Positions 1-8,657 of a DNA stretch of 64,000 nt are shown here, piece after piece. Made by a program: the position numbers and the translations under genes. The notes under the pieces were generated by a model. That model saw nothing but the letters and a program-made list of their open reading frames with translations, was not told where the DNA came from and did not search any database. This stretch comes from Arthrobacter sp. 24S4-2. GTDB lineage: Bacteria; Actinomycetota; Actinomycetes; Actinomycetales; Micrococcaceae. Numbering within the stretch: position 1 is the stretch's first letter; the number at the start of each line of letters is the position of its first letter. The stretch is from the NCBI RefSeq assembly GCF_005280255.1, contig NZ_CP040018.1, positions 806,001 to 870,000 on the forward strand. The letters run 5' to 3'.

Positions 1-114
1 CACCGGAGGATCTTTGAGTCCGTTGCGGACGGTGACAAGGTCCAGGCCGCCGAAAGGCTCAACCGCCATTTTGACGGCATTCGCCAGCGCATTTCTGAAG
101 CTATGGAGCAGTAG
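1..114 (+). CDS. C-terminal end of a GntR/FadR-type regulator (partial)
   Basis: Reading frame 1 is open from the first base and ends at TAG 112-114, giving the last 37 residues of a protein whose start lies outside the window. The tail has the pattern H-x2-I-F-x3-A-x-GD at its start, followed by AAERLNRHF and a final amphipathic helix. This matches the last helices of the FCD ligand-binding domain of FadR-subfamily GntR regulators, where the His is normally a metal ligand. The family call rests on this short stretch only, so the regulated pathway cannot be inferred. Confidence 0.5.
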   Translation, partial: HRRIFESVADGDKVQAAERLNRHFDGIRQRISEAMEQ

Positions 115-169
115 TCCGGCCCTGAGGGCGGCAGCAGTGGGCGCCGGACCGGCAGGCGCACGCATCGGA

Positions 170-209
170 GTTAAACAAAAGATCCGCACCGGCGAACCAG
201 TGCGGATCT
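170..209 (-). terminator. Rho-independent terminator of tRNA-Arg
   Basis: A 10-bp perfect stem (AGATCCGCAC at 180-189 with GTGCGGATCT at 200-209) is followed on the minus strand by TTTTGTTTAA. It lies 10 bases beyond the tRNA 3' end. Confidence 0.8.
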
Positions 210-218
210 CTATATCTG

Positions 219-292
<74 letters not shown>

Positions 293-337
293 ATTCTCGG
301 CTCCGGGAGTTTTTCGTTCACCCCCGAACCTCGAATT

Positions 338-366
338 ACTTTACGCGAGATGCTGCCGACTTCCAA
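338..366 (-). promoter_or_regulatory. Probable sigma-A promoter of tRNA-Arg
   Basis: On the minus strand TTGGAA (361-366) is separated by exactly 17 bases from TAAAGT (338-343), with the tRNA 5' end about 45 bases downstream. The hexamers resemble the housekeeping consensus; the assignment is by pattern only. Confidence 0.45.
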
Positions 367-404
367 ATCGAAACATGTGTAATCTGCGCGACTAGACCGG
401 TCTA

Positions 405-420
405 TGTGACCTTGCTCACA
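405..420. promoter_or_regulatory. CRP/GlxR-type binding site upstream of pckG
   Basis: TGTGA-N6-TCACA is a perfect match to the symmetric consensus of CRP/GlxR-family regulators. It lies about 150 bases before the pckG start codon. Two further palindromes occur in the same 293-570 gap: TAGACCGGTCTA at 393-404 and GACAT-CCC-ATGTC at 485-497. Regulation of PEP carboxykinase by a cAMP-responsive regulator fits its gluconeogenic role; the identity of the regulator is inferred. Confidence 0.6.
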
Positions 421-570
421 AAAACAAGAATTTTTGGGGGTGCTGTTCCTTGATTTTCCGCGGTTTTTGCTTTTCGGCGTCCAAGACATCCCATGTCTGA
501 CCCAAAAATTGCAGTGGTCTAGAGCCCTAGCATTTAGGACACACGACTGAACCCGAGGAAGGGAACCGCA

Positions 571-2403
571 ATGGGCGATCTCGCACGACTGCCGCTGCTT
601 GAGAAAGCACCCACCACACATGCTGGCCTGCTGGCATGGGTCGAAGAGGTTGCAGAACTTACCCAGCCGGACCGGATCCACTGGGTTGACGGTACGGAAG
701 AGGAATACACCCGGCTCACGGGCGAACTCGTTGACGCCGGAACTCTGACCAGGCTGAACCCGGAGCTGTTCCCGAACTCGTTCGCCGCATTCTCCGATCC
801 TGCGGACGTGGCGCGCGTTGAAGAGCAGACCTTCATCTGCTCCGAGAACGAGCGCGATGCCGGCTTCACCAACAACTGGATGGCACCGGCAGAGATGAAG
901 CAGAAGCTTCGCAGCCTGTTTGCCGGCTCCATGCGCGGCCGCACCATGTACGTCATTCCGTTCGTCATGGGCCACCTGGACGCAGAAGACCCCAAGTTCG
1001 GTGTGGAGATTACGGACAGCGCCTACGTTGTCGCCTCCATGCGCATCATGGCCAATATCGGCACTGAGGTGCTGGACAAGATCACGGCGACGAACGCGTT
1101 CTTCGTTCCCGCCCTGCACTCCCTCGGTGCCCCGCTGGCCCCCGGCCAGGCCGACGTCGCATGGCCGTGCAACCCGGACAAGTGGATCGTGCACTTCCCC
1201 GAGGAGCGCTCCATCTGGTCCTTCGGCTCCGGCTACGGTGGAAACGCCCTCCTGGGCAAGAAGTGCTACGCCCTGCGCATCGCCTCGGTGATGGCCCGCG
1301 ATGAAGGCTGGCTTGCGGAGCACATGCTCATCCTCAAGCTCACCTCGCCGGAGAAGAAGTCGTACTACCTGTCCGCGGCCTTCCCCTCGGCCTGCGGCAA
1401 GACCAACCTCGCCCTGCTTGATCCGACCATCGAGGGCTGGGAAGTCGAAACCCTGGGTGACGACATCACCTGGATGCGGATCGGCAAGGAAGGCGAGCTC
1501 CGCGCCACCAACCCGGAGGCCGGCCTGTTCGGCGTAGCCCCGGGCACCGGCTGGGGCACCAACCCCAACGCCATGCGCGCCATCGCCAAGGGCCACAGCA
1601 TCTTCACCAACGTCGCCCTCACGGACGACGGCGGCGTGTGGTGGGAGGGTATGACGGACGACGTTCCGGCGCACCTGACCGACTGGCAGGGCAACTCGTG
1701 GACCCCGGATTCGGACCAGCCGGCCGCCCACCCGAACTCCCGCTTCTGCACGCCGATCTCGCAGATCGACATGCTGGCCGAGGAGTACTACAGCCCCGAG
1801 GGTGTGGAGCTCTCCGCCATCCTCTTCGGCGGCCGCCGCAAGACCACGGTTCCCCTGGTAACCCAGGCCCGTAGCTGGACCAACGGCATCTTCATGGGCT
1901 CCACGCTTTCCTCGGAGACCACGGCCGCCGCTGCCGGTCAGGTTGGCGTGCTTCGCCGGGACCCGATGGCCATGCTGCCGTTCATCGGCTACGACGCAGG
2001 CGACTACCTGAAGCACTGGATCAGCGTCTCAGGCAAGGCCAACCCGGAGCGCCTGCCCCACATCTTCCTGGTCAACTGGTTCCGCCGCACCGCCGACGGC
2101 GGCTTCGCCTGGCCCGGTTTCGGCGACAACGCCCGTGTCCTCAAGTGGGCCATCGAGCGTCTCGAAGGCAAGGCTGACGCCATTGAGACCCCGATCGGCT
2201 TCGTTCCGGCGGGCCACTCGCTGGACCTCACCGGCCTGGACCTGACTCACGCCCACGTGGAAGACGCCGTCCGCGTCGACCGCGAGGAATGGGACGCCGA
2301 GCTGGCCTCCATCGAAGAGTGGTACGCGAAGTTCGGTGACTCCCTGCCCGAGGCCCTGCGCTCCGAGCTCGAAGCCCTGAAGGAACGCATGGCTGACCAC
2401 TAG
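571..2403 (+). CDS. pckG: Phosphoenolpyruvate carboxykinase (GTP)
   Basis: Cytosolic enzyme that converts oxaloacetate plus GTP to phosphoenolpyruvate, CO2 and GDP; it is the entry step of gluconeogenesis. The 610-residue length is standard for the GTP-dependent family. The kinase P-loop FPSACGKTN, with the reactive cysteine typical of GTP-type enzymes, is at about residues 271-279. [16 protein letters not shown] lies upstream of it. The start ATG is preceded by a purine-rich site (GAGGAAGGG at 555-563). The gene is monocistronic: a gap of about 280 bases with a CRP/GlxR-like site precedes it and a strong terminator follows. No key residue is missing. Confidence 0.97.
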   Translation: MGDLARLPLLEKAPTTHAGLLAWVEEVAELTQPDRIHWVDGTEEEYTRLTGELVDAGTLTRLNPELFPNSFAAFSDPADVARVEEQTFICSENERDAGFTNNWMAPAEMKQKLRSLFAGSMRGRTMYVIPFVMGHLDAEDPKFGVEITDSAYVVASMRIMANIGTEVLDKITATNAFFVPALHSLGAPLAPGQADVAWPCNPDKWIVHFPEERSIWSFGSGYGGNALLGKKCYALRIASVMARDEGWLAEHMLILKLTSPEKKSYYLSAAFPSACGKTNLALLDPTIEGWEVETLGDDITWMRIGKEGELRATNPEAGLFGVAPGTGWGTNPNAMRAIAKGHSIFTNVALTDDGGVWWEGMTDDVPAHLTDWQGNSWTPDSDQPAAHPNSRFCTPISQIDMLAEEYYSPEGVELSAILFGGRRKTTVPLVTQARSWTNGIFMGSTLSSETTAAAAGQVGVLRRDPMAMLPFIGYDAGDYLKHWISVSGKANPERLPHIFLVNWFRRTADGGFAWPGFGDNARVLKWAIERLEGKADAIETPIGFVPAGHSLDLTGLDLTHAHVEDAVRVDREEWDAELASIEEWYAKFGDSLPEALRSELEALKERMADH

Positions 2404-2440
2404 CAGCCGGCACGGCAGCTAGCCAGGACGAACAGCTACA

Positions 2441-2489
2441 ACGACGGCGGCGCCGCACCTTTTCCGAAAAGGTGCGGCGCCGCCGTCGT
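2441..2489. terminator. Bidirectional terminator between pckG and hmp
   Basis: A perfect inverted repeat of about 23 bp per arm (ACGACGGCGGCGCCGCACC... pairing with its complement) closes on a tight loop with an A/T-rich top. It sits between two convergent genes and can serve both. Confidence 0.85.
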
Positions 2490-2517
2490 ACCGTGCGCGA
2501 ACGGACAATTAAGTCCC

Positions 2518-3678
2518 TTAAGAAGCCAGCCAGATGTCCGGGCCGAAGACTTCGTAGTGGATCTTCGTGGCGGGGATGCCCGCGTTGATGGCCTCGTTGC
2601 GGATGTGCTTCATGAACGGCAGCGGCCCGCAAAGGTACAGCGACGCATTTGCCGGCAGGTCCACCTCACGCAGGGACATGAAGCCGGCCTTGGAGCCGGC
2701 CTGCGGTTCCTCCAGCCAGAGCTGGAGGTCGGCGCCGTCGAGGCGTTCGACGTCGTCCGTCATCTGGCTGCGCAGGGCCCAGCTGTCCAGGTCGCTTTCG
2801 GCGTGCAGGACCAGGACCTGGCGGTCCGAGCCGGAGTCTGCGAGGGAGCGCAGGATGGAGGCGGTGGGTGTGCAGCCGATCCCGGCGGAGGCCAGGACGA
2901 CGGGCCCGTCGCCTTCCTTGAGGGTGATTTCACCGTAGGGGTTGGAGATTTCCAGGATGTCGCCCACCTGGACGTTGTTGTGCAGGACCGGGGAGACTTC
3001 ACCGCCGTCGTCCTTCTTGGTGGTGAAAGTGCGGCTCGTGCCGGCATCGCCGGACAGCGAGTACTGACGGACCTGGCGCAGTCCGTCCGGAAGCTGGACC
3101 TTGACGCTCACGTACTGTCCAGGGAGAGCGGGGGTGATGGGGGTGTCATCGGCGGGTTCCAAGGTAAAGGTCATGGAACCGGTGCCGGCGGTGGTCTTGG
3201 CGGCGACCCGCCACGGGCTCCACATCACGCCGTTGGCCTGTGCGGCGTAGAGGCCCTTCTCGAGCTTGATCAGCGCATCCGCCATGAGCCAGTAGACCTC
3301 GGTCCAGGCTTCGGCGATTTCGGGCGTGATGACCTCGGCCAGGTCCTCGGCGATGGCGGCGAAGAGGTGCTCGTAGACCACCTGGTACTGCGGCTCGGTG
3401 ATGCCGAGGGACGCGTGGCGGTGGGCGATGCGGGCGAGCACGGTCTCCGGCAGGGTTCCGGGGTTGTTCACCAGGTGGGTGGCGAAAGCGGCGATGCTTC
3501 CGGCCAGGGCCTGCTGCTGGTTGCCGTTGCGCTGGTTGGAACGGCTGAAGAGCCCGTCCAGCAGTTCCGGATGGGCTGCGAAGAGGCGGGCGTAGAACTT
3601 GGGGGTGATTTCACCGATCCGGGAACCGACCAGCGGCAGGGTGGCCTCGATGACAGGGCGGGATTTGTCCGAGAGCAT
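2518..3678 (-). CDS. hmp: Flavohaemoglobin (nitric oxide dioxygenase)
   Basis: Cytoplasmic enzyme that oxidises nitric oxide to nitrate with O2 and NAD(P)H. The 386 residues show the classical three modules. The globin domain covers about residues 1-140, with B10 tyrosine in PKFYARLF, a distal Gln run near residue 54 and the proximal His in IAHRHASLG near residue 88. The FAD-binding reductase barrel contains RQYSLS. The NAD(P)-binding domain contains GIGCTPTASIL. Length is close to E. coli Hmp. The gene lies directly downstream of nsrR on the same strand, with a 162-base gap that carries a palindromic NsrR-type operator, so NO-induced derepression is the expected control. Confidence 0.95.
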   Translation of the reverse strand: MLSDKSRPVIEATLPLVGSRIGEITPKFYARLFAAHPELLDGLFSRSNQRNGNQQQALAGSIAAFATHLVNNPGTLPETVLARIAHRHASLGITEPQYQVVYEHLFAAIAEDLAEVITPEIAEAWTEVYWLMADALIKLEKGLYAAQANGVMWSPWRVAAKTTAGTGSMTFTLEPADDTPITPALPGQYVSVKVQLPDGLRQVRQYSLSGDAGTSRTFTTKKDDGGEVSPVLHNNVQVGDILEISNPYGEITLKEGDGPVVLASAGIGCTPTASILRSLADSGSDRQVLVLHAESDLDSWALRSQMTDDVERLDGADLQLWLEEPQAGSKAGFMSLREVDLPANASLYLCGPLPFMKHIRNEAINAGIPATKIHYEVFGPDIWLAS

Positions 3679-3726
3679 GTGTACTCCTGAGGTTAGGGCC
3701 CGGTACTTCCGTCCAGACCGCGTTCA

Positions 3727-3751
3727 ATACATGTATTTGAAATACGAGTAT
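3727..3751. promoter_or_regulatory. Palindromic NsrR-type operator in the hmp promoter
   Basis: The site has the form ATACnnGTATTT-n-AAATACnnGTAT, a 25-bp symmetric palindrome with one central base. Spacing and A/T-rich arms resemble known NsrR operators, and it stands between hmp and the nsrR gene, 49 bases upstream of the hmp start. The inference is that NsrR with an intact Fe-S cluster blocks hmp transcription here. Confidence 0.7.
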
Positions 3752-3840
3752 TTATACCTAAGTTCTACACGGCGTAGAAGAGATATCAAAATCGGGCCTG
3801 CAAGTCGCGTGGGGCGTGAAGCTTGAGGGCCGTCCGGGCC

Positions 3841-4302
3841 TTAGGTGTTGGGGCGGAGGCTGGGGCGGAGACCGATCGCCTGGAACACAGGTGCCATCTG
3901 GCGGGTACCCGGGAGTGTGGCCACCACGATGTCGTCGAGTTCACGGTAGAAGGCTTCGCGGGCGCGGGCGAGTGCGCCGCGGAGGCGGCATTCGTTGATG
4001 AGCGGGCACTCGCCATTCAAGGAGTGGCAGTCGGCCGGATCGGCCCTGGTGTTCAGCTGCCGCAGGAGCTGGCCCACCGTGGCCCGGCGGCCGGCTTCAT
4101 TCAGCCGGGAACCGCCGTTGCGTCCCCGTTCGACGTCGATCACGCCGAGTTCGCGGAGTTTTGCCATGGCCTTGCTGACGTGGTTGTACGGGGTACCAAC
4201 GGCGTCGGCGATGCTCTGGGTGGTCAGCAGGCTGCCGTCCGGCGCCGCCGCCAGGACCATCATGGCGCGCAGGCTTACGTCCGCGAAGGCATTGATCTTC
4301 AT
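3841..4302 (-). CDS. nsrR: Rrf2-family Fe-S regulator, NsrR type
   Basis: A 153-residue winged-helix repressor that senses nitric oxide through an iron-sulfur cluster. The N-terminal helix-turn-helix region (residues about 1-65) contains the Rrf2 signature of HVSKAMAKLRELGVI followed by the RGRNGG wing. Three cysteines at about 92, 99 and 105 (spacing x6, x5) are the cluster ligands expected for NsrR rather than IscR or a metal-free Rrf2 protein. The neighbouring hmp gene and its palindromic operator support the NO-sensing role. The gene begins 20 bases after the end of the upstream unknown protein, so it may also be read from the manB promoter. Confidence 0.85.
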   Translation of the reverse strand: MKINAFADVSLRAMMVLAAAPDGSLLTTQSIADAVGTPYNHVSKAMAKLRELGVIDVERGRNGGSRLNEAGRRATVGQLLRQLNTRADPADCHSLNGECPLINECRLRGALARAREAFYRELDDIVVATLPGTRQMAPVFQAIGLRPSLRPNT

Positions 4303-4322
4303 GTCAGCAACCTATTGGCGGT

Positions 4323-4793
4323 CTAGTCCACCCAAATGGCGGGCTCGTTGGTGTCAGCTGCAAGTTGCCCGAACTCCCATTCGTGTGACTCGGCGTTGGG
4401 TTCGTAGGCCAGCACCGCGGCGAAAACAGAGCCGTCGCGGTGCTCGGCGGCAACGTGGATGGCATCTTTGTCCTCCTCCAGCAGGGTGATGTCGCAGACC
4501 ACTGCCGCGGCACGGAAGTCGTCCCGGTTCTGGCGGAGCAGTTCGGTGAGGTCGCCGATCATCTCATCAGCGTCGAATTCGCCTTCGGAGCCGTCCTGGG
4601 CGTCCGCCGGGGCGACGGCGACGAGGCGCACCTCGCCGTCGTTCTCCACCACCAGCGCGAACGGCAGGAAGCCGCCATTGCGCCCCAGCTGTTCCTGTGC
4701 CGCGCCGACGCCGGTGCCCAGCAGGTTCTCCAGGTCAGTGGCCGTGGCCTCCGGCACCGAGTCCCGCCATGACGTCCCGCGGAGTTCAGTCAT
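4323..4793 (-). CDS. Conserved-looking hypothetical protein
   Basis: About 156 residues from the ATG at 4793, which lies 8 bases after the manB stop codon, so co-transcription with manB is likely. Upstream in-frame codons overlap manB and are not needed. The sequence is acidic and soluble, with a segment NGGFLPFALVVENDGEVRLV and a C-terminal half rich in Asp/Glu, ending in PAIWVD. No signal peptide, membrane segment or known catalytic motif is visible. I do not recognise the family. It separates manB from nsrR. Confidence 0.7.
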   Translation of the reverse strand: MTELRGTSWRDSVPEATATDLENLLGTGVGAAQEQLGRNGGFLPFALVVENDGEVRLVAVAPADAQDGSEGEFDADEMIGDLTELLRQNRDDFRAAAVVCDITLLEEDKDAIHVAAEHRDGSVFAAVLAYEPNAESHEWEFGQLAADTNEPAIWVD

Positions 4794-4801
4794 GCGGGGG
4801 C

Positions 4802-6229
4802 CTAGCCGTTCACCAGGGCCAGGACGCGGTCGCGGATGCGTTCCATGGTGGCCCGGTCCGTGGCTTCGCTGTTGAGGCGGAGGAAAGGCTCGGTGTTTGA
4901 CGGGCGCAGGTTGAACCACCAACTGCCGTCCCGGGCGGTGAAGGTGCTGCCGTCCAGCAGGTCGATTTCGACGTCCTCGCCCGCGAAATCGGCCCTGACA
5001 CGCTCCACGGCGCCGGTCTTGTCTTCAATTTCGGAGTTGATCTCGCCGGAGGAGACATACGGCTCGTATTCGTGGCCGAGCTCGGACAGCGGGCGGTCCT
5101 GCTCGCCGAGGGCAGCCAGGACGTGCATGGCGGCCAGCATGCCCGTGTCTGCATTCCAGAAGTCGCGGAAGTAGAAGTGCGCGGAGTGCTCGCCGCCGAA
5201 GACGGCGCCTTCCTCTGCCATGACGGCCTTGATGAAGGAGTGCCCCACGCGCGTGCGGACCGCGCGGCCGCCGTCGTGCGCCACGAGTTCCGGCACGGCC
5301 TTGGACGTCAGCAGGTTGTGGATGATGGTGGGCGTTTGTTCGCCCTGCGCCTTGGCGCGGGCGATCTCCCGGCGGGCAACCATTCCGGTGATGGCCGACG
5401 GCGAGACCGGGTTGCCCTTTTCGTCGATGACGAAGCAGCGGTCGGCGTCGCCGTCGAACGCCAGTCCGATGTCGGCGCCGTGTTCGATGACGGCGGCCTG
5501 CAGGTCCAGCAGGTTTTCCGGCTCGAGCGGGTTGGCCGGGTGGTTCGGGAAGGAACCGTCCAGCTCGAAGTACAGCGGAATGATCTCGAACGGCAGCTTG
5601 GGCAGCAGTGCGTCGCCCAGTACCGCGGGAGTGGTCAGGCCGGCCATGCCGTTGCCGGCGTCGACGACGACCTTCAGCGGGCGGGATCCGGTGAGGTCCA
5701 CCAGGGTGCGGAGGTACTCGGAGTAGTCCTTGAGGACATCGTGGACGCCGATGAGGCCGCGGGTTCCCGAAGCGGGGATGGATCCGGCGTGAAGGTAGTC
5801 CTCCGCGCGGGCCTGGATTTCCTTCAGGCCGGATTCCGAAGAAATCGGCTGGGCGCCGGCCTTGGACATCTTGATGCCGTTGTACTCGGCCGGGTTGTGG
5901 CTGGCAGTGAACGTGGCTCCGGCTGCGTTGAGCGCACCGCAGGCGTAGTAGAGCTCGTCCGTGGAGATCAGATCAAGCAGCTGGACGTTTGCTCCGCGGG
6001 TGGCGGCCCCGTTGGCGAAGGCCTTGCTGAATTCGGGGGAGGACGGGCGCATGTCGCCGCCCACCAGGACCGTCTGGCCCTGGAGGTTCAGGACATCGAC
6101 GAATGCGGCACCCACGGCCTCGACGATTTCGGCGGTTATGGAGTCGCCCACAATGCCGCGGACGTCGTAGGCCTTGAACGATGCCGAAAGGTCAAAAATC
6201 TTTGTCTGGTCGCTAGTCACGCATTCCAT
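4802..6229 (-). CDS. manB: Phosphomannomutase / phosphoglucomutase
   Basis: Interconverts mannose-6-phosphate and mannose-1-phosphate (and often the glucose forms), feeding GDP-mannose and cell-envelope glycan synthesis. All four motifs of the alpha-D-phosphohexomutase family are present: the phosphoserine loop TASHNPAEYNG, the metal loop DGDADRC, the sugar loop GEHSAH and the phosphate loop RPSNTEP. About 475 residues from ATG 6229; a GTG at 6220 is an alternative and may be the true start because the conserved N-terminus (FKAYDVRG) follows shortly after. It is the first gene of a possible manB-unknown-nsrR unit. Confidence 0.9.
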   Translation of the reverse strand: MECVTSDQTKIFDLSASFKAYDVRGIVGDSITAEIVEAVGAAFVDVLNLQGQTVLVGGDMRPSSPEFSKAFANGAATRGANVQLLDLISTDELYYACGALNAAGATFTASHNPAEYNGIKMSKAGAQPISSESGLKEIQARAEDYLHAGSIPASGTRGLIGVHDVLKDYSEYLRTLVDLTGSRPLKVVVDAGNGMAGLTTPAVLGDALLPKLPFEIIPLYFELDGSFPNHPANPLEPENLLDLQAAVIEHGADIGLAFDGDADRCFVIDEKGNPVSPSAITGMVARREIARAKAQGEQTPTIIHNLLTSKAVPELVAHDGGRAVRTRVGHSFIKAVMAEEGAVFGGEHSAHFYFRDFWNADTGMLAAMHVLAALGEQDRPLSELGHEYEPYVSSGEINSEIEDKTGAVERVRADFAGEDVEIDLLDGSTFTARDGSWWFNLRPSNTEPFLRLNSEATDRATMERIRDRVLALVNG

Positions 6230-6372
6230 CTTACGGTGCAGCGCAACGGGGCTGTGGAGGAACAGTTGCGTTACGCGGCCGCGCCGTACCGGCGCGGCAA
6301 AAGGGGGCCGCCTGTCCACATGGCCCGAACCTGAACTTTCCGGGTGTCAGAGGGGGCTGGGATACTGAAGCA

Positions 6373-8562
6373 ATGGCCAATAACCAGAATGCTGCAGTCC
6401 TTCCCTCCTCCGCCAACCCTGCCGCGGGTGAAACCGGAACCAGGGACCAAGCGCTGGAGGTGCTGCGCGAGCTCGTGGGACACCCCGAGGCCCGCTTCCA
6501 TGACGGCCAGTTCGAGGCAATCGAAGCCCTGGTCGACGGCGGCCGCCGTGCGCTGGTGGTCCAGCGGACCGGCTGGGGAAAATCGGCCGTCTACTTTGTG
6601 GCTTCGCTGCTGCTCAGGCGCCGCGGCGCGGGGCCTACACTCATTGTTTCGCCGTTGCTGGCGCTGATGCGGGATCAGGTGGCAGCCGCGGCCCGCGCGG
6701 GCGTGCGGGCCGTTGCCATCAACTCCGCCAACCAGCTCGAATGGGATACGGTCCGCGAGCAGCTGGCTGCGGATGAAGTGGACGTGCTCCTCGTTTCCCC
6801 GGAGCGGCTCACCAATCCTTCCTTCCGGGAGAACCAGCTTCCGGAGCTGACCCGCCGCACCGGGCTCCTGGTGATTGACGAGGCACACTGCATCTCGGAC
6901 TGGGGCCATGACTTCCGCCCGGACTACCGGCGCATCGCGGACCTCATCACCCAGCTGCCGGACACCGTGCCCGTGCTGGCCACCACCGCGACAGCCAACT
7001 CCCGCGTGGTCCACGACATCGAGGAACAGCTGGGCGAGGGTGTGCTGACCATCCGTGGCGCCCTGGGCCGTGAGTCGCTCCGGCTCGGCGTCCTGAACCT
7101 GGCGAACTCCCGGGACCGGCTCGGCTGGCTGCTGACCCACCTGTCAGACCTGCCGGGCAGCGGCATCATCTACACCCTCACCGTCTCCGCTGCCGAGGAC
7201 ACCGCGCGGCTGCTCGCCGAAGCCGGCCACGAGGTGCTCGCCTACACGGGCCGCACTGATCCCGCGGACCGCGAACGCGCGGAGCAGCTCCTGAAGGACA
7301 ACCAGGTCAAGGCACTGGTGGCCACCTCGGCCCTGGGCATGGGCTTCGACAAGCCTGACCTGGGGTTCGTGGTGCACCTGGGCGCACCGTCATCGCCAGT
7401 GGCCTACTACCAGCAGGTCGGCCGTGCCGGGCGTGGCGCGGCCAACGCCGATGTCCTGCTGCTGCCGGGCTCCGAAGACCGCGACATCTGGCAGTACTTT
7501 GCTACCGCGTCCATGCCCTCGGAAGACAAGGCGGCTGCGGTCCTTACCGCGCTGGCAGAGGCCGGCACCGCTGTGTCCACCGTCGCCCTGGAAGCCCGCG
7601 TTGACCTGCGGCGTACGCCCTTGGAGCTGTTGCTGAAGGTCCTGTCCGTGGACGGCGCAGTGGAACGCGTTGGCGGCGGCTGGCGCTCGACGGGCCAGCC
7701 CTGGACCTACGACGCCGAACGCTACACCCGCATCGCCGAAGCCCGCGTGGATGAGCAGGATTCCATGGTGATCTACCAGGACACCGCGGGCTGCCGGATG
7801 GAGTACATCACCTCCGTCCTGGACGACGAGACAGCGCATGCCTGCGGCCGCTGTGACAACTGCGCCGGGCGCTGGTTCCCGGCGGACATCGCGTCGGCGG
7901 CGACGGAGGCCGCAGGACAGACGCTGAGCCGGGCCGGCGTTGCCCTGGAGCCGCGACTGCAGTGGCCCAGCGGAATGGACCGGCTTGGCGTGACGGTGAA
8001 GGGCAAGATCAAGCCGGACGAAAGCCTGGCCGAGGGGCGGGTGCTGGCCCGGCTGACGGACCTTGGCTGGGGCGGTGCGCTGCGCGAAGTCTTCGCTTCC
8101 AGCGCAGCGGACCGGGAAGTTGACCCGGCCATGCTCCAGGCCTGCGTCCAGGTCCTCCGCGAGTGGGGCGCCGGAAACGGGCGAAACCCCGGGTGGAGCG
8201 GGGCCGGCCGTCCCGCAGCCATCGTCAGCATCCCGTCACGCAGCAAGCCTGCCCTGGTGGACTCGCTGGCGCGGGGCATTTCCGGGATTGGCCGCATACC
8301 GTATCTTGGCCAGCTGCAGCTGGAGCACGGCGGGCCCACCGGCGGGCGCGGGGGCAACAGCGCCTACCGGCTTGCCGGGGTCTGGGAGCGGCTCGCGGTG
8401 GGACCGGAACTGGAAGCAGCGTTGGCCGGTATCCAGGGCCAGAGCGTCATGCTGATCGACGACCTCACGGACAGCCGCTGGACGGTCACCGTTGCCGGCC
8501 GCGCCTTGCGCCGGGCCGGCGCGGGCGCCGTTCTTCCCCTCGTTCTGGCACAGGCCGGATAG
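6373..8562 (+). CDS. RecQ-family ATP-dependent DNA helicase with PRTase-like tail
   Basis: A 729-residue superfamily-2 3'-5' helicase. Motif I is RTGWGKS (residues about 65-71, with Trp in place of the usual Ser/Gly), motif II is DEAH (about 169-172) followed by the RecQ aromatic loop CISDWGHDFRP, and the second RecA lobe carries ATSALGMGFDKPDL and QQVGRAGRG. A Zn-binding CGRCDNC follows. The last 40 residues (VMLIDDLTDSRWT...) resemble the PRPP-binding loop of phosphoribosyltransferases such as ComF. It is divergent from E. coli RecQ, so the role in repair or recombination is inferred. The divergent manB start is about 145 bases away. Confidence 0.88.
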   Translation: MANNQNAAVLPSSANPAAGETGTRDQALEVLRELVGHPEARFHDGQFEAIEALVDGGRRALVVQRTGWGKSAVYFVASLLLRRRGAGPTLIVSPLLALMRDQVAAAARAGVRAVAINSANQLEWDTVREQLAADEVDVLLVSPERLTNPSFRENQLPELTRRTGLLVIDEAHCISDWGHDFRPDYRRIADLITQLPDTVPVLATTATANSRVVHDIEEQLGEGVLTIRGALGRESLRLGVLNLANSRDRLGWLLTHLSDLPGSGIIYTLTVSAAEDTARLLAEAGHEVLAYTGRTDPADRERAEQLLKDNQVKALVATSALGMGFDKPDLGFVVHLGAPSSPVAYYQQVGRAGRGAANADVLLLPGSEDRDIWQYFATASMPSEDKAAAVLTALAEAGTAVSTVALEARVDLRRTPLELLLKVLSVDGAVERVGGGWRSTGQPWTYDAERYTRIAEARVDEQDSMVIYQDTAGCRMEYITSVLDDETAHACGRCDNCAGRWFPADIASAATEAAGQTLSRAGVALEPRLQWPSGMDRLGVTVKGKIKPDESLAEGRVLARLTDLGWGGALREVFASSAADREVDPAMLQACVQVLREWGAGNGRNPGWSGAGRPAAIVSIPSRSKPALVDSLARGISGIGRIPYLGQLQLEHGGPTGGRGGNSAYRLAGVWERLAVGPELEAALAGIQGQSVMLIDDLTDSRWTVTVAGRALRRAGAGAVLPLVLAQAG

Positions 8563-8657
8563 CGGGTTCCCGGCGGGGGCCGCGTAAGGGGCGGACTTAT
8601 TCTGGTACCGGCCGAGGCACGCCTATAGGATCGACGAATGAGTCCAGGTCAGGAGCC

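Noticed and set aside
8163..8657. N-terminal extension of the MFS transporter in the longer frame
   Set aside because: The extension overlaps recQ and is Arg/Gly-rich; the start at 8658 has a good ribosome site and the usual N-terminus of the family.
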